This document shows, piece after piece, positions 23,013 through 51,228 of a stretch of DNA of 64,000 nt. The DNA is taken from positions 7,258,836 to 7,322,835 of the forward strand of contig NC_033638.1 of assembly GCF_001540865.1 (NCBI RefSeq). Direction: 5' to 3'. The stretch's first letter is position 1. Each line of letters starts with the position of its first letter. A program made the position numbers and the translations under genes. This DNA comes from Ananas comosus. Its lineage: Eukaryota; Streptophyta; Magnoliopsida; Poales; Bromeliaceae. The notes beneath the pieces are model-generated. The model was not told where the DNA came from, ran no database searches, and saw nothing but the letters and a program-made list of their open reading frames with translations.

Positions 23013-23560
23013 GGTTAGGGCTACTATCCTATTAATAGGATAGTAGCACTTGTCCTATCAAATTGTTCTTGATGATATAGATTCCGAATCGATGATCGGA
23101 GCTATTGAAGTTGATCTAGAGTATTTGAAATATCTAGAAACTAAATTTTATAAATTTTAAAAATTATTTACATGGTGATCAAAGTGTCGTAAAATCGAGA
23201 ATTTTTGACGGCCTATATGAGCCGTTTACTTGTTTAACAGTGTAGAGTAATCCAAATTGCTTAAATTGTTTATAGAAAATTCTTTATACTATTTAGATAA
23301 TGTTTGATAACTCTGATTATGATTTGAGAAAGTCTAACCTCTATTTTAAGAAAATTATTCATTTATGACTGTTCATTTTTCAACTCTTAAGCTGAATTTG
23401 ATAATAATTTTTAAATATTACAAAATTTGGTTTCTAAACATTTCTAATTGTGTAGATCAATTTCAACGGTGCCGATTATCAATTTAATTCTGGATCATTC
23501 AACAATGACTGAAGGACAATGTCCTCTCAATATCCTTATTAATAGGATAGTAGATGGACT
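23013..23560. mobile_element. Long-core MITE-like element (CCTATTAATAGG ends)
   Basis: 548 bp. GGCTACTATCCTATTAATAGG at the left is mirrored by the right end near 23540-23560. The 12-bp subterminal palindrome CCTATTAATAGG is perfect at the left. The core is a diverged long-class core (CGATGATCGGAGC, GATCTAGAGTATTTG). Confidence 0.8.
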
Positions 23561-23567
23561 ATATATA

Positions 23568-23579
<12 letters not shown>

Positions 23580-23640
<61 letters not shown>
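23580..23640. repeat. (GA)n microsatellite between two MITE-like elements
   Basis: GA run with one AAG interruption, directly joining the (TA)n flank of the preceding element to the next one. Confidence 0.95.
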
Positions 23641-23642
<2 letters not shown>

Positions 23643-23890
23643 GTCCGGCTATTATACTTTAATGAGTATTGGGGTTCCCTTATACTCATAAGTTTTCGGC
23701 CTTAGATTTATCCATTTATCATTTCACCCGCTTAGATTCATAATATTCAACAACTACTCACTCAACCCCAGTGACACTATCATCAAAGTGGGAAGACCAT
23801 TATCCTAACACAACATCCCATCAATCAACGGTTAAAAATATATGAGTAAAGGGGCGGTCTATACTCATAAGATATAGTAGCTCAGCCTAT
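23641..23890. mobile_element. Short-core MITE-like element (ACTTTAATGAGT ends)
   Basis: 250 bp. The left end GAGTCCGGCTATTATACTTT is close to the end of the long-core copy at 21871, but the core is short class (TACTCACTCAACCCCAG, ATTATCCTAACA). This is a direct example of one end type on two core types. Confidence 0.75.
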
Positions 23891-23897
23891 ATTATAT

Positions 23898-23944
<47 letters not shown>

Positions 23945-23946
<2 letters not shown>

Positions 23947-24479
23947 TTTGACTGGGCTACTATCGGTAGTAAATTGCTCGGTTTACTACCGATTTGTTTT
24001 TGATGATAGAGCTTCCAAATCGACGATCGGCACCGTTGAACATGATCTAGACCATTTAAATTATCTAGAAATCAAATTTTATGATTTTTTGGCATCACTA
24101 ACTGAACAATCAAAGGGTCATAAAATCTATAATTTTAATGGCCGATATGGTGCGTTTGCTCGTTTAACGGCATAGAAGAGTTCAAATCAACTAAATTTTT
24201 GTTAAAAAATTCTTTAAACTATTTAAAATAAGATCTAGACTCTAGATCTCAAATATAAAAATTGTATCATCACCTTTTGAAGGATATTCATTTCCAACCA
24301 TTCATTTTTCTGTTCACTAGATGGACAAGAGAACAATATCGAAAATGTGTGAAATTTAATTTCCAGATAGTTTAAATAGTTTAGATTATGTTTAACGGTG
24401 CCGATCATCAATTTGGAAGCTCTATCATCGAAAACAAATCGGTAGTAAACCGAGCCGTTTACTACCGATAGTATTCTAG

Positions 24480-24486
<7 letters not shown>
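23945..24486. mobile_element. Long-core MITE-like element (CGGTAGTAAA hairpin ends)
   Basis: 542 bp. Each end carries an internal hairpin of CGGTAGTAAA and TTTACTACCG around a short loop, and the two ends are mirror images. Core words TTTTTGATGATAGAGCTTCC and CGACGATCGGCACCGTTG occur in both arms. A (TA)n run precedes and (CT)n(TA)n follows. Confidence 0.9.
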
Positions 24487-24565
<79 letters not shown>

Positions 24566-24571
24566 TGTATA

Positions 24572-24617
<46 letters not shown>

Positions 24618-24627
24618 TATACATATG

Positions 24628-24660
<33 letters not shown>
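24487..24660. repeat. Long compound (CT)n(TA)n microsatellite with TG/CA interruptions
   Basis: About 170 bases. CT run, then TA repeats broken at regular spacing by TATATATG and CATATATA units that make the tract self-complementary. Confidence 0.9.
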
Positions 24661-24661
<1 letters not shown>

Positions 24662-24908
24662 ATTAGGCTGGAATACTATTGATAGTAAAACGCTCTTTTT
24701 GCTATCAAGTTTTTAATCCTTGGATGAGAAATTGTAGGGTTAGGATGATATTAGTCAGTTAGAGTTGAGTGGTCCCCCTAGGGTTGAGTGGTCCCCACTG
24801 GTTTATAGTATTTAATCCAATGATTAGAAATGATGAAAAGAGTTGATCCAAAGGCTAAAAACTTGATAGCAAAAATGACGTTTTGCTATCAATAGTATTC
24901 TAGCCCAA

Positions 24909-24911
<3 letters not shown>
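24661..24911. mobile_element. Short-core MITE-like element (ACTATTGATAGT ends)
   Basis: The left end GGCTGGAATACTATTGATAG resembles the long-core ends at 5697 and 36008, while the core is short class in reverse orientation (GAGTTGAGTGGTCCCC, with a local tandem of GGTTGAGTGGTCCCC). It ends TAGCCCAACTC before (CT)n(TA)n. Confidence 0.8.
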
Positions 24912-24960
<49 letters not shown>

Positions 24961-24961
<1 letters not shown>

Positions 24962-25174
24962 ATCATAAATAGTAAAATAATATTGAGGGGGCAATTGCTT
25001 ATATACTCCTGAAAAATTTTTGACTTTATGATTTACCCCTTTTAGAAGGTTAATATTGAAAATAGCTAATCATAGATAGTAAAATAATATTAAGGGGGCA
25101 ATTGCTTATATACTCCTGAAAAATTTTTGACTTTATGATTTACCCCTTTTAGAAGGTTAATATTGAAAATAGCC
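24961..25174. repeat. Two tandem copies of a unit of about 107 bp
   Basis: AATCATAAATAGTAAAATAA at 24961 and AATCATAGATAGTAAAATAA at 25068 start two nearly identical units that include CAATTGCTTATATACTCC. The second unit continues into a larger foldback that ends near 25612. Confidence 0.85.
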
Positions 25175-25612
25175 TTTTTACGTTCCAACTATTTCAAATA
25201 TACCCCTAAAATTAAATTTCGTTAATGAACTGTTAACAATAGTTGTTATCTGTACGAAATTACTATTTTACCCTTTTAAATATATCTTTTCAGCATCACG
25301 GACTTTTCTTATTTACCCTTTAAGCGAGAGGTACAAAAATATTTTGATTTTTAGTCTTTTCAAATATACCCTTTTACCATCACCAATATTTCTTATTTGC
25401 CCTTAAGCTAAGGGCAAAAGAGGTATTTTGATTCTTTTTTTTTTTAACTCTAGTAGATATTTAAGTCGTGTTTAACCTAAGTTAACTTAACGAGTGGTAA
25501 CGGCAGTGGTATTTTAGAACAACGGAGGAATATATAAGGGGGTATATTGAAAAGAAAAAAAAAGGGCAAATGAGATATTTTTGAAGTTTTAAGAGATACA
25601 TAGGCAATTATC
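24985..25612. mobile_element. Probable foldback repeat (CAATTGC...GGCAATTATC ends)
   Basis: CAATTGCTTATATACTCC near the left is mirrored by AGATACATAGGCAATTATC at the right, with TTTTTGAAGTTTT-type pairing inside. Internal text is repetitive (TATTTGCCCTT and CTTTTACC words). No ORF. Confidence 0.55.
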
Positions 25613-27200
25613 TCTAATATTAAACTGGCTTATTGTAAAGCCAATGAAAAAGAGTTAAAGATAAATATTGGGAAAAATAAGAAAAACATCAAATTTAAGG
25701 TAATAGGCCCTTATCCCCTTTATACCTAAACGCTAATTTTTTATCCCATAACGGTAGTTCTCGGTTACCTATAATAATCGGTTATAACTATCCCCACCAA
25801 CACCTCCATTTTCTATATAAAACCACCTAATATTTTTCTTATTCCATATTATTTATCCAAACGTTATTTTTCTTATCCCCGGAAACAACCCAATTTTCAT
25901 CCAAACGCTATTTTTCTTATCCCCATACTTATACCTATCCCTGTAATAGTTAGTTCTTACTTATATTCGAACCAAATGGTACCCTATGGTTTAGCTATTT
26001 TTCATTTTGCCATCCTATGGCTTTAAAACTTGTACTTATCTATTTTGTAATTTTATTCTATTTTATTGAAAAAGTTTGCGGTCAGGTAAGATAGTAGAGT
26101 ACATTTAAAAAAAAAACTACAAAGTGATACCTTGTTTAATAATAAATTCTTATGGTAAAACAAAAATAAAACTAAATGTAACTTTTTGAATCGGTGATTA
26201 AGTGAAGACATGCTAAATCACATAATAGTTAAATATAATTTTTGAATCAAGGAGTGGTAAAATAAAAATACACTAGGCTATAAGGAGGAAAATTTATCCA
26301 AAATTTATCATGAACAATTCTATTGGTACATTCAAAAGTAGTATATATCTTGTACCCTCTTAGTCCAAAAGCCATCGTTTTTTTAACTTATTATATCATT
26401 TTTTTTAAAATATAATCTATTTGTATTTTTGTGGATCCTAAATTTAGGGTGTAATAAGTAGAATTTTTAAGTACAAAATTTATCACTTATCATATAAGTG
26501 AATCACAAAAAAATAAGAAAAAGTAGGTATGGTGAATGATCATTGACCTAACACAATATTGTACCTATAAAATCTATCAGTTACTAATGAATTAAGAATA
26601 AACCAATACACTGCAAAATCAAAATATATTTTCTATACATATTTTATTCAAATGATTTGATAAAAAAATTATGTTCAAGATAATTAGAATATCTACCCAT
26701 CTGTATGCATATTAAATGCAAACTTGGAATTCGAAAAATTAAATATCTAACGTTTTAGTCCCCATTTAGATCCTATGCATCTCAGAATTTAGGTCAAATT
26801 TGAATTAGAATAGAGTCCAAACAAATAAAACTCGAATAATTAAATCTGAATAGCAAATTTATAGAAACGAAGTATTTAAGTTAACGTGTCGATATCTCTG
26901 TAGTAGTACAAAGTTGGCAACGTGTCTTTTTTTAAGAATAACGTGTGTGTAAGTATCTCCCATTAAACTAGTTCAAATTCAAAAAAATTTAAATTTTTAA
27001 ATCATAATTTTTTAAAATCCAAATAAATACTAGCCTGGTAGTTTTTGTGTTTTTTTTACCCCTTTTGTTTCTTCAACACTACCCAGCAACAAAAGACTGA
27101 TGGTAAAATATTATAAAATAAAATATTATTTCCTTCAATTTTTTTTTTCTAAAAAAACGTATTTAATTGATTTTAAATTTAATTATTATTATTATTATTA
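25613..27200. other. Intergenic, no gene seen
   Basis: AT-rich sequence. A degraded repeat around 25700-25985 has repeated CAAACGCTATTTTTCTTATCC words and ends in TTCGAACCAAATGG, similar to 745-770. The (ATT)n run at 27182-27208 lies just upstream of the AAA gene. Confidence 0.5.
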
Positions 27201-27221
27201 TTATTATTTTAATCTACACCT

Positions 27222-27232
27222 GCCTATATAGT
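27222..27232 (+). promoter_or_regulatory. Possible TATA box of the FHA-AAA ATPase gene
   Basis: CCTATATAGTA lies about 140 bases before the ATG at 27371 and is followed by a CT-rich tract (27264-27303) that would fall in the leader. Position and sequence fit a plant TATA box; no transcript start can be shown. Confidence 0.45.
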
Positions 27233-27370
27233 AATCTCCTCCTCACTTTTCTATTTCTCTTTTCTCTCTCTCTCTCTCTCTCTCTCTCGCTTTTCTCTCT
27301 CTCCGCCGATCCGAAGTATCTCGCTCTAGAGGAGGAGGAAGAGGAGGAGGAGAGAGAGAGAGGCGCCGAG

Positions 27371-45597
<18,227 letters not shown>

Positions 45598-46160
45598 TCG
45601 TGTAGCAGCAGGTAATCTATTCTTGTATAGGTTTGTTCTTCTACCGAAGCCTTTCCCTGAAAGCTTGAGGAGATGCGATCGCAAATAGGCGTTTACTCCT
45701 TCCTGGGTTCTCATGTAAAAATATGCGGTATGTTTTGATGCAGATCGTCAGTGCCTTTTGGTGTCATAATTAAATCACACAATTAATCCGTAGAGAATCA
45801 ATTGAAGAGATTAATTATTATTATTTTTTTTCTGTTTCTTTTATAATTCCTGGCACTTAATTGCGGAGGCCTAGTAATAGCATATGTATATACAATGCAG
45901 CAGAAGCTGAGCTGTTGGTGAATAAACACTGAAACCAGACTTTAGTTATTATAAATTTTATTTTTGAGACAGTTGGCTAGTGTAGACATGGAGCTAAATG
46001 TCGAAAAACACTAGGTATAAACTTTAAACTTTTAACTTTCAGCATCATGGAGTACTGCAGCAGAAGCATATGTTTTAATATTTCAAGAGGGCAATATGGA
46101 AATTGCCATTCTTGAAGGGGGTTTCTGCATCTTAGCATGAGATGCCGTTTCATTTCCAAC
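45598..46160 (+). other. Probable 3' UTR and flank of the AAA gene
   Basis: Follows the stop at 45595-45597. No further conserved coding sequence for this family is expected after LSYFM. No clear polyadenylation signal could be fixed. Confidence 0.5.
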
Positions 46161-46443
46161 ATTTTTTTCTTATCATTCATTCCAAAGATTAACTTTGACT
46201 GCTGGTGATGAATTTTGACGGATGAAAACATTTATCTGCGTAACGATGTGTTTTGTTTTTTTCGTTCTTTTCTCCCCTTTCTTGAAGTATATGCTTGCCA
46301 ATGTGTACTTTATCAAATGGATGTTCATGTTGCTCAGCTTTGATGTACATTTAGTGAGGATTCTAGATGTCTTCTTTCCATATTCCTCCTCCAAAATTTT
46401 GTATCTACTCCTGGCGTTGACGATACTATCGTGATGACTCGCA

Positions 46444-46557
46444 GACCTCTGTTGATGAGGAGTTCGGAGATGGAGATAAATTGATGAAGCAGACGACAAC
46501 CGCCACAAGTAGCCCATCCAAGAAAAGGGAGGGCAAAAAAAACATCACGCGTATATA
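46444..46557 (+). other. Orphan exon-like segment
   Basis: A 37-codon frame follows an acceptor-like GACTCGCAG and reads through DEEFGDGDKLMKQ and SSPSKKREGKK to a TAA. Composition is exon-like (acidic, then basic and Ser-rich) and differs from the AT-rich surroundings. No partner exon or family recognised. It could be a downstream exon of an alternative AAA-gene transcript, a captured gene fragment, or chance. Confidence 0.3.
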
Positions 46558-47046
46558 AGAGTTTTAAGAAGACTTAGGTAATAGAAAAAGAAAGATTTAT
46601 TGAGAAATATAAATACTGCAAGTGTCCGACAACTTTTCATATGCTTTCAGCAGCACTTTCCAATTTATAAGGCACTTAAACGTTTAGTAGGTAGAGGAGT
46701 ATATTCCTAAGGCTTCGAAGCAAGAATATGATTATTATAAAATGATAAGAAAAATAATTATAAAATTAATTATGGTGCATGAGTATGTACATTTAGTATA
46801 TAGTTAAGCATGCATGATTTATTGTGTTGTTGAAAATTTTAAATCCTAATTATAAAAAGAGTTTTAGAAAGACCATAAAGAATGATTGCATTGCAGTTCA
46901 TGAAAATTAAAAAGATAAGCTAAATAAGTTGCTTAAGAGTGTTAGTAGGATAAGTTTAACATGGAATACATGGATATCCAACAAAACAATTAGTGACATG
47001 TGCTTGACTACTCTTTTTATAGATTCTGAATGAAATTAGAGAACCA

Positions 47047-47668
47047 TTAGCAATGTGCCCGCGCTTTGCAGCGGGTGTGATATTTAAGTTCACAATTATT
47101 ATATTATACGTTATGTAAAGTCACTTAATAGAAACAAATAAAAATGCTAATATTTATATATCTCTCTTACTTGGAGAGAGATGAGAGAATATTAAATAAA
47201 ATTAAAGTCAAAGATAGAGCACTGTCAAACTTTCAAATATAATATATTTTACTCATAATGTAGAAAATTAAAAATTAAAGATTTTTAAAAATGTATAATT
47301 ATTAAGTTTGAGTTTAAAATTATTTTAAAGATTCATATCTTCTGTTTGGAGAAAGAGAAAAAAAAAAGCATTAAATTAAAAATAAACTAAGGAAGAGAGG
47401 AAATCGACATTTCTCGGTGGGAGAGAAAAAGGTATGAAAATTAATGGAGAAAGTACAATAGGGATTTAAAATTTTAATTTTTGAAGTTGAAAATTTGGTA
47501 ATAAATATTATAAAGTTTAAAATTGTAAATTTTTAAATTTAAAATTTGAAATTTAAAGTTTTGATATCCAAATTTAAAATTTTATAATCTAATATTTTAA
47601 AACTACATATATATATATAGAGAGAGAGAGGTAGGGAGAGGAGGGGAGGGTGGTTTATGGTGCACTCC

Positions 47669-47717
<49 letters not shown>

Positions 47718-47936
47718 AGATGTACTTAAGATCCTTCTTGGACCATACATATGTCCACAATCAACAATCTATGATGCATCAGATGCATCGAAGATAGCCC
47801 GTGGACACGTGGCAGCACAGTAGAATAACTCCACGCCCTTTGGCCTATGGTGCACCACGTGCACTGAAAATAGCTCGTGAACACGTGGCGGCATAGTACT
47901 ATAACTCCACGGACTTCAATAAATAATAATAATAGA
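47047..47936 (-). mobile_element. Non-autonomous Helitron
   Basis: Read on the minus strand, the element begins TCTATTATTATTATT (5' end at 47936) and ends with a GC-rich hairpin with CCCGC/GCGGG stem (about 47058-47075) followed seven bases later by CTAA (3' end at 47047). The host bases are A before TC and T after CTAA, the A/T insertion site expected for Helitrons, with no target duplication. The 5' part contains two diverged direct copies of an ACACGTGGC-containing unit of about 41 bp (near 47795 and 47871). The interior holds (GA)n and (TA)n runs and no Rep/helicase coding sequence. About 890 bp. Confidence 0.75.
47672..47713. repeat. (TA)n microsatellite inside the Helitron
   Basis: Pure TA/AT run of about 42 bases. 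A GA-rich stretch lies at 47617-47650. Confidence 0.9.
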
Positions 47937-48023
47937 TGTCATAAATTTTTATGAGTCAGAGCCTCTACATACACGGTCTCTATACCTGCAGCTTGTCATT
48001 ACTGATGGTATTGTTGAATGACT

Positions 48024-49100
48024 AGTTAATTAAAAAATTGAGAACAAGATATCTATTATTACCTTGGACAATGCCTCTTCTAACATTGTGGCAGTTCGAC
48101 TTTAATGGGTAATTTCATTACTAGAAGAAGAGATTTTTTTTTAAGTGAGTCATATTTCAAGTATGATGTTGCGCTCATATCTAAAATTGGTGAAATTGCA
48201 CAACAACTCAATATCTCTACAAGAAAAGAATTGGCATTAGATGTTGCAACCTGTTAGAACTTAACATATATCATATTAGATCATGCATTTTTCAATAATG
48301 TGCAACTAGAGATGCAAATTATAAATAACGGTTGTCTCAAGGTTATTGGACTAAAGCTCAAAAAGTTTTTTGCCTTTTTCAAAACTTGTTATGAAGTAAC
48401 AAACATCTTTTCCGATTCACTTTATTCTATAGTAATTTTTTTTTTTTCATATGTATGAAAAATAAAAGAGCAACTAAATCAAAAGTCTAAATGCAAAGAT
48501 GAATTTTAAAAAAATATGACAGTTGAAATACGAAAGAAGCTTAACAAATATTGGGGTCGGTGTAATATGTTGATGTCCATCAAAGCTATTATGAATCCTC
48601 ATTACAAATTGAAGCTTATTAAACTTTGCTTTCATAAAATTTATCCTTAGATCGAATTTTGTTTCATATTTTAAAAGTTCATAGATCATTATTCGATATA
48701 TATGATGCTTATGTGCTTGAGCAAGCAGCAAAAGTATCTACACAAGGGGCCGAAGGATCAAGTTTTTCAAATTATGAAATTGATCAAGATTTAACTAGGA
48801 AGATGAGCTAAGACAGAAGTAAAAATTGAGTTTGATTTATACTTGGAGACAATTGAGACAATGAAAATTAAAAAATTAGAGCAAAATATGAGATATGATG
48901 TATCTAAAGACACAATATTTGATGTTCCCAATTGGTGGAAGGTGAACTCTCGCACGCTTTCTATTCTTTCACAAATAACAAAAAACATTCTATGCCAATT
49001 ACGACGATAATATCAGAATTTGCATTTAATACCGGTGGAAAAGTTTTATGGATTATCGCAGTTCTTTATCTACTACTACTGTAGAGGCCCTAATATATGG
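48024..49100 (+). pseudogene. Degenerate hAT-family transposase (RICESLEEPER-like)
   Basis: Ordered fragments on the plus strand in shifting frames match plant hAT transposases: ITLDNASSN near 48050, KELALDVAT near 48225 (the following TRWNS motif is destroyed: Arg is Cys and Trp is a TAG stop), a KYWG...LMS...NPHYK block near 48540-48610, EFDLYLE near 48830, and the C-terminal dimerisation region with WWKVNSR near 48930 followed by a damaged STGG segment near 49030. Multiple stops and frameshifts rule out function. The BED zinc finger end is not visible; the 5' side stops close to the Helitron end. Terminal inverted repeats and an 8-bp duplication could not be located. Confidence 0.8.
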
Positions 49101-50580
49101 AGAAAGTTGGACTCGTAACGCTTCAAAACTACCAAGTAAAATCAATGTAAATCATTAAATACTTTTAATTTTGAATTTTATAATTTACTATTCATTACTA
49201 TTATTTTAGATAATCAACTATGATGACTAAATTTATAGTATGATTATTTAAATGAGGAGAGCCTCGTCATTCCAAACGTTGTGGATTATTAGCAATTTTT
49301 TTTTTGTAAGGTTGAGTAATTTTAAAAATGTACCTATTATGTACATTTTATTACTTTTTAAATTGTTTACTATATAAACTATTATTATATTCTTTGTATA
49401 GAATGGAGCGATTTTGAGTTCAAAACAAAATATTATTTTTTATGCTTTTATGCCACTGTGATGGCTCTTAAAATCTATATAAATTTAGTTTAATGTTGAA
49501 TTTTTATTCTTTACATTGGTGTATTTAACTATTTGACATTATTATTTCTTTTATGATAGTATCCTTTTATTATTATATTTGTATTGTTGTCATATTTTTC
49601 ATAACATTTTGATTAGATATTAACGTTATTTTCACAAATCTTGCATACTTATTTTAAAAATATATATTGGATCAAGCAACCATGAAAATTTAGAACATAT
49701 TTTACTTATCTTAAATATACTTAGCTAACTTTCTAATATTAAAAAATTATAATTTGATATGATTTTTATTACATTATAATTAAAAAAATATTATTGATTA
49801 TATGCTTAAGAAAATATACAATATATGATTATATANATATATATATATATATAATAAAAAATATATATATAATTTGAAAAAAGAAAGAGAAGACATGGGA
49901 GACTTAAACAAAAATAAAAATAAAAATAGACATTCATTATAAGATTAAATAAATCAATTCATAAATTATTTTTTAATATTATAATACTGTATTTCACACA
50001 TTTATTTGTTTGTTGAACTATGAGATATGTTTTTATACCAAATTTTAGATAATATTTTATAAAAACTAAACTACAAATTACATAATGTTAAAAATTTCAA
50101 AGGACTCATTTAAAGCTCGAGCTCGCTAACTCGAAGTTAAGCTCGCCCTGAGTTCAAGTCGAATAAATTTTAAGCCAAACCCGAACCTAGAGTTAGGCTC
50201 AAAATTTATTTCAAACCAAATTTAAGCTGAGGTAATGGAACTCAGCTCGTTTCCACCGCTAGCACCGACCAAAATAATAAAATTAGTTGCAAAAATATTT
50301 TCAGTGCGTTCAAATTCTTACACAAAAAAATAATAATAAATTTTTGAAAAAAATATTTAGATTTCACATAAAAGACCCCTATTCGTGTTTCTCAATTTTT
50401 TATCTATGAAACAAAAACTATCAAATGGGTGCTTTCTATATTTTTTTTTTTTTTCACAAAACGGTTCGTAATTTTTCGATGAAGCATTAGCACTCACTAA
50501 GCTCCTCGGTAGCTAGCTAGCCAGACTTCCCTAACATAGCCAGGAGCAAAAAATAGGAAAATTAAACGAAAAAAAAAAAG
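49101..50580. other. Repeat-rich intergenic DNA, no gene seen
   Basis: Very AT-rich, with (TA)n and an N at 49836. The patch at 50110-50260 with CTCGAGCTCGCTAACTCG-type text looks like a dispersed GAGCTCG-rich repeat often seen in plant intergenic DNA. No frame of interest. Confidence 0.5.
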
Positions 50581-50589
50581 AAAAAAATT

Positions 50590-50629
<40 letters not shown>

Positions 50630-50635
50630 AAAGAG

Positions 50636-51169
50636 AGATGAGCAGAAATATTACCATCCATTTGTTTTCAATGATAGAGCATCCAAATCCAAAGATAGAG
50701 CATCCAAATCGACGATCGACATCGTTAAATATAATTTATACTACTTGAAATATCTAAAAACCAAATTTCAAATATTTTCGACATCATTAACCTAATGATC
50801 AAATGATTTTAAAATTCATAATTTTAATGGTCAATATGAGACATTTTCTAGTTTAATGCTGTAAAAATACTCAAATCAATTAAATTTTGATTAAAAAATT
50901 CTTTAAACTATTTAGAACAAGATCTATACCCTTGATTTTCATTACAAGACTACTATCATCACTTTCTAGAGGATATTCATTTTCAGCAGTTTATTTTTAT
51001 GCCTACTTGATGGACAAGAGAATAATATTGGAAAAGTATGAAATTTAATTTTTAGATGCTTTTAAGTCGTATAGTTCATGTTCAACAGTACCGATCATCG
51101 CTTTGGAGACTCCATCGAAAATAAATGGGTGGCAACGAAGCCTGTTTGCTACCGATATCATTACAGCTC

Positions 51170-51173
<4 letters not shown>
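50636..51173. mobile_element. Long-core MITE-like element with damaged left end
   Basis: The right end (TACCGATATCATTACAGCTC) matches the 5697 and 36008 copies. The left outer segment is shortened and contains a local tandem duplication of GATAGAGCATCCAAATC (50673-50712). (TA)n(GA)n on the left and a long (TA)n on the right. Confidence 0.8.

Positions 51174-51226
<53 letters not shown>
51173..51226. repeat. (TA)n microsatellite joining two MITE-like elements
   Basis: Pure TA run that forms the right flank of the 50636 element and the left flank of the split element at 51227. Confidence 0.95.
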
Positions 51227-51228
<2 letters not shown>

